Source: Bacteroidota bacterium (GTDB lineage: Bacteria > Bacteroidota > Ignavibacteria > UBA10030 > UBA6906). Taken from it: DNA of 15,054 bases. Of this stretch, positions 1-10,157 are shown piece after piece. Position 1 is the first letter of the stretch; each line of letters begins with the position of its first letter. Made by a program: the position numbers and the translations under genes. The stretch covers positions 1 to 15,054 of the forward strand of contig DPLS01000125.1 in assembly GCA_003541875.1 (NCBI GenBank), read 5' to 3'. The notes beneath the pieces are model-generated. The model was not told the origin of the DNA. It made no database searches and saw nothing but the letters and a program-made list of their open reading frames with translations.

Positions 1-251
1 ATCCTGAATGACGGAGTGGCATTGATTGATAGATACAAATTGATAGGGGTTGTCGCATATGCTGATTGACTCAGGTAATACCCACCCGGCCCATAAGAAG
101 AGGTGTAGTTAACCATAGATGCCCCAAACAACGCCGGTTCAATGCTCATGCCGACACCTAGTATGTTTCGCTTCTGTTCTTGGGCATTGCAAAACTGAAC
201 CAGAGAAACCATTACGAACGTTATGCTGAAGACGACGCTGATTCGTTTCAT
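1..251 (-). CDS. Secreted, probably outer-membrane protein (5' part only)
   Basis: Reading from the ATG at 251 gives 83 codons with no stop before the window edge, so only the N-terminus is visible. It begins MKRISVVFSITFVMV and continues with more hydrophobic residues to FCNA-QEQ, a typical signal peptide with likely cleavage near residue 23. The mature part is rich in Gly, Ser, Tyr and Asn (for example SSYGPGGYYLSQSAYA) and alternates small and aromatic residues, as in beta-barrel or surface proteins. A GGAG sits about 8 nt before the ATG and a good promoter lies about 130 nt upstream, so it is probably transcribed separately from the STAS operon. No family can be named from this fragment; an outer-membrane barrel is an inference. 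Confidence 0.72.
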   Translation of the reverse strand, partial: MKRISVVFSITFVMVSLVQFCNAQEQKRNILGVGMSIEPALFGASMVNYTSSYGPGGYYLSQSAYATTPINLYLSINATPSFR

Positions 252-386
252 GGATAACTCCTTTCGAATCTGTTTCGTTAGGGGAACCGAACACCAGATA
301 GACGGGCGGGATTGCCTGATCGACGCGCCTGCGTTGAGTAGCAAAGAACGGTAAAGATCGGAAATCGAACGCGGGACGACAGAAGC

Positions 387-415
387 AAAATAGCGAAACT
401 ACATTGGTTTGTCAA
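387..415 (-). promoter_or_regulatory. Sigma70-type promoter for the secreted-protein gene
   Basis: On the minus strand a perfect -35 TTGACA (410-415) is followed after exactly 17 nt by TATTTT (387-392). Transcription would start near position 380 and leave a leader of about 130 nt before the ATG at 251. It has the same form as the HU and dinB promoters in this window. Confidence 0.6.
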
Positions 416-422
416 TCGACAG

Positions 423-450
423 GACACCCGACTCGACGAGTTCGGGTGTC
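423..450 (-). terminator. Hairpin after the STAS gene, possible terminator
   Basis: GACACCCGA (423-431) pairs perfectly with TCGGGTGTC (442-450), a 9-bp GC-rich stem around a 10-nt loop. It begins about 47 nt beyond the STAS stop codon and just before the promoter of the next gene, which is where the operon's transcript should end. Neither side has a convincing T-run, so it may be a Rho-assisted or processing-stabilised end rather than a classical intrinsic terminator. Confidence 0.45.
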
Positions 451-497
451 TGCGTAGGTGTAGCTTGCTTCGGAATCAACAAGCAGAACTGGGGAAG

Positions 498-827
498 TCA
501 GTGTTTGGTAGTGTGGCCGGCTTCGTGAATGTCAAAGACGCGATCAAGCATGGAAATCTTCAGCAGGCTGGAGATCTTTTTGTGTACGTTGATCAACTTC
601 ACCTTACCGCCGTGTTCTTTCATTTTTCTGTCGGCGATGAGAAGAGCGCTCAACCCGCTGCTGTCGCAGAAGTCCACATCGGCGAGATCAACCACGAGGA
701 TCTCAAGCTTTGGCTTGCAGAGGATGAGGAATTCCCCCTTCAGCTCTGAGGAGACGGTCGAATCGAGCTTCTTCTCCTTCAGCTTCAGTGTAACCGATGA
801 GCCGTTTTTGTGTGTCTCAAAATTCAT
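498..827 (-). CDS. STAS-domain anti-sigma factor antagonist (SpoIIAA/RsbV type)
   Basis: This 109-residue protein is a single STAS domain of the usual length. The diagnostic segment is VDFCDSSGLSALLIA (about residues 51-65): in SpoIIAA/RsbV proteins a serine of this D-S-S-G loop is phosphorylated by the partner anti-sigma kinase, and the unphosphorylated form binds that kinase and frees a sigma factor. It presumably acts in the cytoplasm in a partner-switching pathway, but no SpoIIAB/RsbW-like kinase or PP2C phosphatase is visible here. Start: the ATG at 827 has a strong purine-rich site (GGAGGGAGAG, about 834-843) that overlaps the TAG stop of the upstream gene. The gap is 15 bp, so it is the last gene of the rodZ-ligA operon. 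Family assignment is firm; the target is unknown. Confidence 0.9.
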   Translation of the reverse strand: MNFETHKNGSSVTLKLKEKKLDSTVSSELKGEFLILCKPKLEILVVDLADVDFCDSSGLSALLIADRKMKEHGGKVKLINVHKKISSLLKISMLDRVFDIHEAGHTTKH

Positions 828-842
828 AGTTTTCTCTCCCTC

Positions 843-4193
<3,351 letters not shown>

Positions 4194-4237
4194 GACCGAT
4201 TGGGATTGAAGTGATCTGAGCGAAGTAGATCGCAGCG

Positions 4238-6490
4238 CTAGATCGTTGCGGGCCGCTCGGCCTGCACGATTCGTAAATCCAGCGCAGAGCGCACCCTTGC
4301 AGCAAGATCTTCCACTTGAAATGGCTTCTGGAGAAATCCGTTTGCGTCCTCGGGAAGGGTGGCGATCTCCGCCGATTCTTTTCCGTAGCCCGTGAGGAAT
4401 ATGACACGAACATTGGGATTCAACCGCCGAAGCTCTTCAAACGCCTGCTTGCCTCCCATCAGAGGCATGTTCACGTCCAGAAGTATCAGATCGACAGATG
4501 CCTGTCGCCCCCGATAGAATTCCACGCCTGCTTTGCCATCGTGCTCGAGCATAACGGTGTAACCAAGGTCGGCAAGCATGTCACGGGCAATCTCACATAC
4601 GCTCATCTCATCGTCGATGACAAGGATATTCTCCCGTCCTTTCGGCAGCCGCTGGCGTTTCTGCCTCACTGCCGATTGAGAAACGGTTGCTACTCGTGGC
4701 AGGCATACGGAGAACGTTGTTCCCCTCCCGACCTCACTCTCCAAATTGATAAAACCGCCGTGGTTCTGCACAACACCATAGAGAACAGCAAGCCCCAGGC
4801 CGGTGCCACTATCTTTTGTAGTGAAGAATGGCTCGAAAATCCTGTTCTGTATTGTTTTGTCGATCCCCACACCCGTGTCGGTGACGACGATTTCGACAAA
4901 AGGCCCAGCCTTTACTGAATTAAATTGGCTTGTGGTGTGAGCATCAGCGATGATGACTCGCGATGTAATCGAGAGCGTTCCACCGTTCGGCATTGCATCC
5001 CGTGCATTTAAGAAGAGGTTGAGCAGGGCCTGCTGTATCTGTCCGGCATCTCCATTCACGCCGGTGGCCTCTGGCGTCAGGTTGGGAACCATGGTGATCT
5101 CTCTTGTCACGCTGCGCTCGAAGAGAGCAAGAGTTTCCTTGATGATGGAGTTGATGTCAACGGTAGTTGTGTCGCGTTCGGTCTTGCGGGCGAACGTCAG
5201 GAGCTGTCGGGTCAGCGATGCTCCGTGGCGGGCGGCGTTTGCGATGATCTCGACATACTTGTACAGCGCGTGGTCTTCGCTGAGTCTCCGGCGCATGATG
5301 GATGCGGCGCCGAGGACAGCGGCGAGGAGGTTGTTGAAATCGTGAGCTATTCCCCCCGCGAGATTTCCGATGCTATCAATTTTCTGGGCATGAAGGAGCG
5401 CACCCTCCATCTTCTTTCGTTCTGAGATGTCCCGGGCGACTATTCGTGCATGGGCGGTACCATCACGTTCGTCAACAACCAGGGAAGAATTGAGTGTTGC
5501 ATAAAATGTTTGTCCGCCTTTGCGTACCATTTGCTCTTCGGTATTCTGCAGGCTTCGGCGTTCCGTGAACATCCTGAGAAGCTTGTCGCGCACCTCGTAT
5601 CGGCGTTCTTCCACAAACAACAACTCAATCGACTTTCCGACAAGCTCCTGCTTTGCATACCCCAGCATGGTGGCACCAGTGGTATTGACCTCGACGATGA
5701 TGTGCTCGCTGTTGAGGTTAAGGTATATGTCGGGCGCCTGCTCGAACAGATCCATGTATTTCTGTTCAGACTTTCTCAGTCGATCGAAGAGCTGGGCATT
5801 GTTGAGAGCAACGCTAATCTGGTTTCCGAAGGCTTCGAGGAGTTCCGCCTGTTTCCCGGTAAACATATCATATTCTTCGCTGGCAACGATCAACGTTCCG
5901 GCAACCGTATCCTTTGCCCGCAGAGGAATGGATGCCCAGAACTGTATGCCGAGCTGTTTCAGGTCTGCGTGGATGCGGCCATGATGTTCTGCCCGATGCT
6001 CCCGCTGCACGCGTGGTTGATGGAGCCACGCCGACATGGATTCAACCGGACCGTCATAGAACGAAAAGAAGTCGCGTGAGATGCCTTCGGCTTTCTTCAG
6101 CACAAGCCGCTCGTCTTCCACCATGTAGATCCAGCCAAAGCGGATGTTAAACAACTCGGCGAGCTTCTTCAACGCCGTCTGCAACACAAGATCGAGCTCA
6201 ACAAAGTGGTTGACTGCCGCAGCGACGGAATTCAGCGCCATGAGCTGCTTGCGCTGGTCGTCAAGCTGACGGCTATACTGAAGGGAGAAATACACGCCGG
6301 TAAAACCAATGACGCCGATGGCAAGAATGCTGACGAAGTCCATCAATCTTGGTCCTTGCCCGGTGATGATCGACGACACGACAATCGTGGACATGGAAAC
6401 CACAACTGCTGTTGATGCCACGACCTGTGATTGCTCCACAAGACCGAGGTTCTTGATGAAACGACGGATGCCTTTGATCGGGTTTTTCAT
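4238..6490 (-). CDS. Hybrid sensor histidine kinase (2 TM, GAF, PAS, HisKA, HATPase, REC)
   Basis: This is a 750-residue membrane-bound hybrid kinase. Two hydrophobic helices (about 23-43 and 52-69) are followed by a GAF domain (about 95-232) and a PAS domain (about 242-358). The HisKA dimerisation helix has H383 in GGIAHDFNNLLA. In the ATPase domain the N box is NLFLNARDAM (491-500), G1 is DTGVGI (538-543) and G2 is GTGLGL (562-567). The C-terminal receiver has D626/D627, phospho-acceptor D672 (LLDVNMP) and K722. The HDFNNLL signature is typical of kinases whose receiver is fused at the C-terminus. No periplasmic sensor loop of useful size exists, so the signal is probably sensed in the cytoplasm. 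The frame opens at a GTG (6541) without a ribosome-binding site; the ATG at 6490, preceded by GGTGAT, is preferred. The partner regulator is unknown. It lies 44 bp upstream of rodZ and may head that operon. Confidence 0.92.
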   Translation of the reverse strand: MKNPIKGIRRFIKNLGLVEQSQVVASTAVVVSMSTIVVSSIITGQGPRLMDFVSILAIGVIGFTGVYFSLQYSRQLDDQRKQLMALNSVAAAVNHFVELDLVLQTALKKLAELFNIRFGWIYMVEDERLVLKKAEGISRDFFSFYDGPVESMSAWLHQPRVQREHRAEHHGRIHADLKQLGIQFWASIPLRAKDTVAGTLIVASEEYDMFTGKQAELLEAFGNQISVALNNAQLFDRLRKSEQKYMDLFEQAPDIYLNLNSEHIIVEVNTTGATMLGYAKQELVGKSIELLFVEERRYEVRDKLLRMFTERRSLQNTEEQMVRKGGQTFYATLNSSLVVDERDGTAHARIVARDISERKKMEGALLHAQKIDSIGNLAGGIAHDFNNLLAAVLGAASIMRRRLSEDHALYKYVEIIANAARHGASLTRQLLTFARKTERDTTTVDINSIIKETLALFERSVTREITMVPNLTPEATGVNGDAGQIQQALLNLFLNARDAMPNGGTLSITSRVIIADAHTTSQFNSVKAGPFVEIVVTDTGVGIDKTIQNRIFEPFFTTKDSGTGLGLAVLYGVVQNHGGFINLESEVGRGTTFSVCLPRVATVSQSAVRQKRQRLPKGRENILVIDDEMSVCEIARDMLADLGYTVMLEHDGKAGVEFYRGRQASVDLILLDVNMPLMGGKQAFEELRRLNPNVRVIFLTGYGKESAEIATLPEDANGFLQKPFQVEDLAARVRSALDLRIVQAERPATI

Positions 6491-6679
6491 TATCACCAAT
6501 GTACAAAACAGTGCTTTGACATTCAACGACGGGATTGGCACGATTTGAGGAGTAGCAGCATTTCGCGGTGGTGGAACTGAGTCGTACGAGTAGAAATTGC
6601 CAGCGGAGGTGACAAAAGGTTTCTTGTTGAATCACTCAGAAAAGGGGAGGGAGATAATCAATGATTACTGGTGGGTGAC

Positions 6680-6712
6680 AAAAGGTCCCGCCCTCAAATG
6701 CCGAGCGGGACC
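6680..6712 (-). terminator. Intrinsic terminator of the HU gene
   Basis: On the minus strand GGTCCCGC pairs with GCGGGACC (arms 6684-6691 and 6705-6712, 8 bp, 13-nt loop) and is followed directly by TTTTGT. It lies about 33 nt after the HU stop codon, as expected for a classical Rho-independent terminator, and separates HU from the downstream sensor kinase. Confidence 0.82.
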
Positions 6713-6744
6713 GTTCAACTATGCGCGAGCAACGAAGCGAGATA

Positions 6745-7065
6745 TTACATGGTTGGTGTTGGCGCCATCTTGGGGGCGGGCTTCTTTGGCAACACGGCTT
6801 CTTTGCAGGCCTTTGCAACGCGGAACTTCACAACGACCTTTGCTGGAATCTGGATCGTCTCGCCGGTCTTCGGGTTGCGGCCCATGCGGGCCTTGCGGTC
6901 AACAAGCACAAGCTTGCCGATGCCGGGGAGTGTGAACGCGTTCTTTGCTTCCTTGTAGGCGAGTCGCGCCATTTCTTCAAAAACAGCTGCGGCAACTTTC
7001 TTCTTCAGATCGAACTTCTTCGCGAAGTGAGCCACGATCTGTGCCTTTGACATTGCCTTGGCCAT
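6745..7065 (-). CDS. HU-family nucleoid DNA-binding protein
   Basis: The 106-residue protein is an HU/IHF-type histone-like protein that bends and compacts DNA as a dimer. The helical N-terminus (MSKAQIVAHFAKKFDLKKK) is followed by the dimer core and the strand FTLPGIGKLVLVDRKAR. The beta arm carries GRNPKTGETIQIPA (about 63-76), the diagnostic DNA-embracing motif, with the intercalating proline in the IPA segment. A short basic, proline-rich tail (LPKKPAPKMAPTPTM) extends beyond the usual 90-residue HU, a known variation that may add DNA contacts. The frame is open to 7155, but the ATG at 7065 has a GGAGG 4 nt upstream and begins where the family begins. It stands alone between its own promoter and terminator. 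Confidence 0.95.
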   Translation of the reverse strand: MAKAMSKAQIVAHFAKKFDLKKKVAAAVFEEMARLAYKEAKNAFTLPGIGKLVLVDRKARMGRNPKTGETIQIPAKVVVKFRVAKACKEAVLPKKPAPKMAPTPTM

Positions 7066-7069
7066 TGGT

Positions 7070-7074
7070 CCTCC
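7070..7074 (-). promoter_or_regulatory. Ribosome-binding site that fixes the HU start
   Basis: GGAGG on the minus strand, 4 nt before the ATG at 7065. The upstream in-frame start at 7155 has no such site and lies at or downstream of the predicted transcription start, so it is rejected. Confidence 0.8.
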
Positions 7075-7143
7075 TTGGTTTGTGGTTGGTGGGAGATCTA
7101 AACTTGCTGTCGCCGTATTCATCACCGCGACCGTTCGGATGTG

Positions 7144-7171
7144 AAGATACGACAATTTCTCCTATTGTCAA
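7144..7171 (-). promoter_or_regulatory. Sigma70-type promoter of the HU gene
   Basis: On the minus strand TTGACA (7166-7171) and TATCTT (7144-7149) are 16 nt apart. Transcription would start near 7137, giving a leader of about 70 nt. The spacer contains an inverted repeat, GACAAT-N7-ATTGTC (7151-7169), which partly overlaps the -35. The 13-mer TTGTCGTATCTTC around the -10 is identical to that of the dinB promoter. Confidence 0.62.
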
Positions 7172-7440
7172 ACACCAAGATCAAGAAAAGTGAAGAGCGG
7201 CGAGGGTGAAACTCGCATCCACCAACTTCGCGCCAAAGTGGTCATGTCCATCCGCCGGGTCGGAGGGAAAAACTTTGGTCTCCCCTCGCACCTCTCTGCG
7301 AATCGGTCAACCAGTTCCGGCGGACGGCAACCCCGTGATGTTGGAATCTGGAGAGTCTGTGTAGACGGCGGCAATGTACCGTTCTCAATGTAATACGAAG
7401 CGATGAAATGACTTAGAGGAGGTGCGATGGCGTTGGCAAG
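7172..7440. other. Intergenic stretch between dinG and HU genes
   Basis: With the HU leader and promoter, 375 bp separate the two genes. Beyond the promoter I see no convincing gene: the short frames here lack ribosome-binding sites and family features. TCCGCCGG (7251-7258) and CCGGCGGA (7317-7324) could pair around a 58-nt interior, but the loop is too long to call a terminator. No terminator with a T-run was found after dinG. Confidence 0.5.
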
Positions 7441-9447
7441 TTACAGCTCGTCGATCGGAAGAAACTCCGTCTCTCCTGAGGCGGCGATGATTTCAACCAG
7501 ACATCGTGGGATGGAGGAGATAAACGTTCTCCCGTAGCGCTTGGTCAGGATGCGGGAGTCGAGGATGGTGACCCACCCCTTATCCGTTCGTGAGCGAAGG
7601 AGTCGCCCGACTCCCTGGCGGAACTTCAGTACGGCCTCCGGGAGGGTGAATTCCATGAAAGCATTTCCACCGTGCTTCTCAATGAGTTCCAGCCGGGCTT
7701 CGATAAGAGGGTGATTGGGAACGGCGAAAGGCAGCCGCGTAATAATGACATGCTCAAGTGCCTCACCCGGCACATCGACGCCCATCCAGAAGCTATCCAG
7801 CCCAAACAACACCGAGTGGATGTCTCGCTTGAACTCTTCGAGTAATTCATGCCGCTGGGTATCTCCACCTTGAACGAGAAGCTGTAGGTCTCGTTCTTCG
7901 AAGTCATCCAGGATCTCTTTTGCAACGGACTGCATAAGCGCATTGCTCGTGAAGAGAACGAGGGCTTTCCCACGTGTGCGGTCGATATTCTGGAGAATTC
8001 TTGTCGGGAGTTGTTTTGCGTAGTCCCTCTTATCTGGCTCAGGGATATCTCTTGTGAGCGTAAGGCGCATCTGCTGCATATGGTCGAAAGGAGAATCGAG
8101 CACGCATTCCTCGACATTGCCCGCCCCTATTCGACCTTTGAAGTAGTTGAGCCGTCCCTCTACGGTTAAGGTCGCGCTTGTCATGATCACTGATGTGTTT
8201 CTGCGAAACAGCTTTGGTCCAATGCGGTCGGCAATCTCGGTGGGCGAGGTACAGAGCGTCAAGTTTTCACTTCGGCCACCTCCAAGCTCAACCCAGTATG
8301 TGAAATCCTGCTCGGGCTGCTCAAGGAATTCTCTGATCAATACATCCGCCTCCCACAATGATCGGCGCGCCGCAGTGAGCTCTTGCTTGCGTGTGTCGGT
8401 TTCTGCAGACTCTTCGAGGTGCTGCATTACAGTCTGGAGGTCATTCAGCGGGCCGGTGAGAGTGTTAGCAACAAGGTAGGGCTGTCGGATCCGGACTTCA
8501 CGGACCACACCCGCGGGGTGGCGAAAAGCAGCCAGAGCGATACGAAGCACCGACTCGCGGATTGTGTCGAAAAGCTGCTCCGCCTCCAGTTCTGCTTCCC
8601 TGCACTGTGATCTGACGGACCGCTCCTCCTTTGCCAGCAGACCCTTCTTGGTTCTACTATTGTATAGCTTGTGAATCAACCCAAGAGTTTGATTGCGGGA
8701 GATGGTTTTGCCAAGTCCCGATGTTGCGACAGACTCAAGGGTCTGGGCCTCGTCGAAGACTACGAAGTCGCCCTCGAAAATGAAGTGATCATCGCTGTCA
8801 TGCATCTGAAGCAGGTTGAAGAAAAGGGCGTGGTTCATGATGATGAGGTGGGCAGATCGTACGCGCTCTTTGGCACACTGAAAGAAACAATCCGTCTTGC
8901 AGAGAGCGGAGCTACAGACCTCCTTCTCCGAGCACACAAGATCCCACACGCGCGAATTGGGGATGAATCCTAAATTCTCCACATCACCATCAGTTGTTCG
9001 AACGGCCCATTCACGGATGCGGTTGAGTTGCTCAAGTTCCTCCCGCTCAAAGAGTGAACCCGTGGAGGAGAGAGTGTTCCGCAGACGTGTTGTGCAAAGA
9101 TAGTTTCTCCTTCCCTTCAACAATGCGACTCTGAAATCCTTATCGAGGATTGCATGAACCAGCGGAATGTCTTTCTTGAATATCTGGTCCTGAAGGTTTT
9201 TGGTATGCGTGGAAACTATTGCCTTGCGTCCTCCCTGCAGAGCGTACAGGATGGAAGGAACAAGGTAGGCAAGAGTCTTGCCTATGCCCGTTGGCGCTTC
9301 AACGATGAGGTGACGTTGATTCTGCAAGGCCTCGGCGATAGCCCGTGCCATTGTTTCCTGCTGCGGACGGTGTTCGTAGCCGGTAAGTGTAGCGAGTGCA
9401 CCGGTGGGGGAGAAGACATTGGAAGCTATGTGAGCGATTGAGGTCAT
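7441..9447 (-). CDS. dinG: DinG/XPD-type ATP-dependent DNA helicase with iron-sulfur domain
   Basis: This 668-residue superfamily 2 helicase is of the DinG/YoaA type, which unwinds forked, D-loop or R-loop DNA 5'-3' and takes part in damage tolerance. Walker A is APTGIGKT (51-58); motif Ia includes VSTHTKNLQDQ. Between Walker A and B lie C118 and a cysteine cluster at 172, 178, 183, 187 and 191, matching the 4Fe-4S domain of DinG and XPD. Walker B is a DEAQ variant (232-235) instead of DEAH. The C-terminal lobe has SFWMGVDVPGEAL, LPFAVPNHP and motif VI QGVGRLLRS. There is no N-terminal exonuclease domain. The ATG at 9447 is preceded by GAGAAG. It is divergent from the polymerase cassette; family members are often SOS-regulated, but no clear operator was found next to this gene. 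DinG versus YoaA cannot be decided by eye. Confidence 0.92.
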   Translation of the reverse strand: MTSIAHIASNVFSPTGALATLTGYEHRPQQETMARAIAEALQNQRHLIVEAPTGIGKTLAYLVPSILYALQGGRKAIVSTHTKNLQDQIFKKDIPLVHAILDKDFRVALLKGRRNYLCTTRLRNTLSSTGSLFEREELEQLNRIREWAVRTTDGDVENLGFIPNSRVWDLVCSEKEVCSSALCKTDCFFQCAKERVRSAHLIIMNHALFFNLLQMHDSDDHFIFEGDFVVFDEAQTLESVATSGLGKTISRNQTLGLIHKLYNSRTKKGLLAKEERSVRSQCREAELEAEQLFDTIRESVLRIALAAFRHPAGVVREVRIRQPYLVANTLTGPLNDLQTVMQHLEESAETDTRKQELTAARRSLWEADVLIREFLEQPEQDFTYWVELGGGRSENLTLCTSPTEIADRIGPKLFRRNTSVIMTSATLTVEGRLNYFKGRIGAGNVEECVLDSPFDHMQQMRLTLTRDIPEPDKRDYAKQLPTRILQNIDRTRGKALVLFTSNALMQSVAKEILDDFEERDLQLLVQGGDTQRHELLEEFKRDIHSVLFGLDSFWMGVDVPGEALEHVIITRLPFAVPNHPLIEARLELIEKHGGNAFMEFTLPEAVLKFRQGVGRLLRSRTDKGWVTILDSRILTKRYGRTFISSIPRCLVEIIAASGETEFLPIDEL

Positions 9448-9722
9448 CGAGTCTTCTCAATGTAAACATTCAGATGACTGAGAGCAATGTGGTCGAAAGG
9501 AAGAGTAGCGACAGCTCCCGTTAGAACGCCGTCATTTGAATTCGAATTGTGTTATACTTTTTCCCGTACAATGCGGGCAGCACACTTCATCCCCGACCGA
9601 CAAGGATTCTGCGAACGGTAATGATGCGTCTGCAATTAAGCTCCTCGGTGCTAACACTACTGCTGGTGAACACACGCCGTATTGGTCGCGGTAGGGTTTC
9701 AATCTTGTAGTAGTCGAACAAC

Positions 9723-9751
9723 GCGCCGATTCCACCCCGTGGAATCGGCGC
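9723..9751 (-). terminator. 13-bp perfect stem-loop, possible terminator
   Basis: GCGCCGATTCCAC (9723-9735) and GTGGAATCGGCGC (9739-9751) form a 13-bp stem with a 3-nt loop. On the minus strand it begins 7 nt after the TGA (9759-9761) that closes the possible decayed reading frame, and is followed by GTTGTT. On the plus strand it is followed by TTCTATAT. The T-tract is poor in both directions, so the direction is uncertain; the stem itself is unambiguous. Confidence 0.5.
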
Positions 9752-9758
9752 TTCTATA

Positions 9759-9884
9759 TCAGGGTACGTTGATGTGTTGGTGTGGGGACAGAACCCTTCT
9801 GGCATCAATAGACGTTCCCCCCTTCGCTTGTTCTGCCCAGTCAAGCATGGCTGGCTGCGTTTTGTAGTAGCTGACAAAGTTGGT
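9759..9884 (-). pseudogene. Possible remnant of a coding region, ending at a hairpin
   Basis: An open stretch of 41 codons ends in TGA just before the strong hairpin. It reads like protein (NFVSYYKTQPAMLDWAEQAK, then GGTSIDARRVLSPHQHINVP) and has some resemblance to the end of a target-recognition domain of type I restriction specificity subunits (GGT...RR.LS...I.VP), though this is weak. It has no start codon with a ribosome-binding site and a stop precedes it; the adjacent frame upstream (GMPSALGELIVILVGE) could be its continuation after a 1-nt frameshift. Call tentative. Confidence 0.25.
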
Positions 9885-10046
9885 TCACCAACAAGAATTA
9901 CAATCAATTCACCGAGAGCACTAGGCATGCCCCATACCATTCCGACCGTGTAACGCTAATGCTATGGTTGGGTTGCCGCCCGGATATGGCGACCACAATT
10001 TTCGCATTCGATCTTCTGTTGCGCTGATAGTTGCCACGACGACCAC

Positions 10047-10062
10047 ACGACAAATATGTTTT
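10047..10062 (+). promoter_or_regulatory. Imperfect second copy of the dinB operator-like palindrome
   Basis: ACGACA-AATA-TGTTTT repeats the form of the perfect palindrome at 10078-10093: the left half is identical and the right half matches at 4 of 6 positions. It begins 31 bp upstream of the perfect copy, about three helical turns, so two dimers could bind on the same face. Suggestive only. Confidence 0.3.
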
Positions 10063-10069
10063 ATCGACC

Positions 10070-10098
10070 TTGACATGACGACATTTTTGTCGTATCTT
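10070..10098 (+). promoter_or_regulatory. Promoter of the polymerase cassette
   Basis: TTGACA (10070-10075) and TATCTT (10093-10098) are separated by exactly 17 nt, a near-ideal sigma70 promoter about 60 nt before the dinB start. The strength of the match, together with a palindrome filling the spacer, suggests a strong promoter normally held off by a repressor. Confidence 0.68.
10078..10093. promoter_or_regulatory. Perfect palindrome in the promoter spacer, candidate operator
   Basis: ACGACA-TTTT-TGTCGT is a perfect 6-4-6 inverted repeat lying between -35 and -10 and touching the first base of the -10. This is where a damage-response repressor such as LexA would act. The half-site differs from the textbook LexA boxes (CTGT-N8-ACAG; CGAAC-N4-GTTCG), so the regulator is unidentified. 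Confidence 0.5.
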
Positions 10099-10157
10099 CT
10101 CGTCGGGGGGCGGCTTGGCGTGCGTCATACAAGAATAGGCGTTGGCTGGATAAGGGA

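Larger units (their letters stand above)
9448..10157. other. 710-bp noncoding region between divergent dinG and dinB
   Basis: This is the longest stretch without a secure gene. It holds a 13-bp perfect hairpin (9723-9751), a possible decayed minus-strand reading frame (9759-9884), a repeated 9-mer TTGTAGTAG (near 9704 and 9862), and, at its right end, the dinB promoter with its palindrome. TATAAC on the minus strand near 9550 could be a -10 for dinG, but no -35 fits. I searched for tRNA, tmRNA, SRP RNA and 6S RNA features and recognised none. Confidence 0.5.

Noticed and set aside
5450..6079. Plus-strand open frame (209 codons) opposite the sensor kinase
   Set aside because: It lies wholly inside the well-supported kinase gene on the other strand and shows no domain of its own.
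7066..7155. N-terminal extension of the HU protein to 7155
   Set aside because: The extension covers the leader near the predicted transcription start and ignores the GGAGG before the ATG at 7065.
9540..9755. Possible 6S-like or other structured RNA upstream of the 13-bp hairpin
   Set aside because: TATACT near 9553 has no matching -35, and I could not pair the 5' and 3' parts into the long bulged rod of 6S RNA.
9881..9895. GTTGGTTCACCAAC resembling a tRNA T-arm
   Set aside because: The loop is too short for a T-loop and no acceptor stem, anticodon arm or CCA end is arranged around it.
9587..9940. Minus-strand frame of 117 codons in the dinG-dinB gap
   Set aside because: The frame reads through the hairpin and has no start signal or recognisable family; at most it overlaps a decayed gene in another frame.
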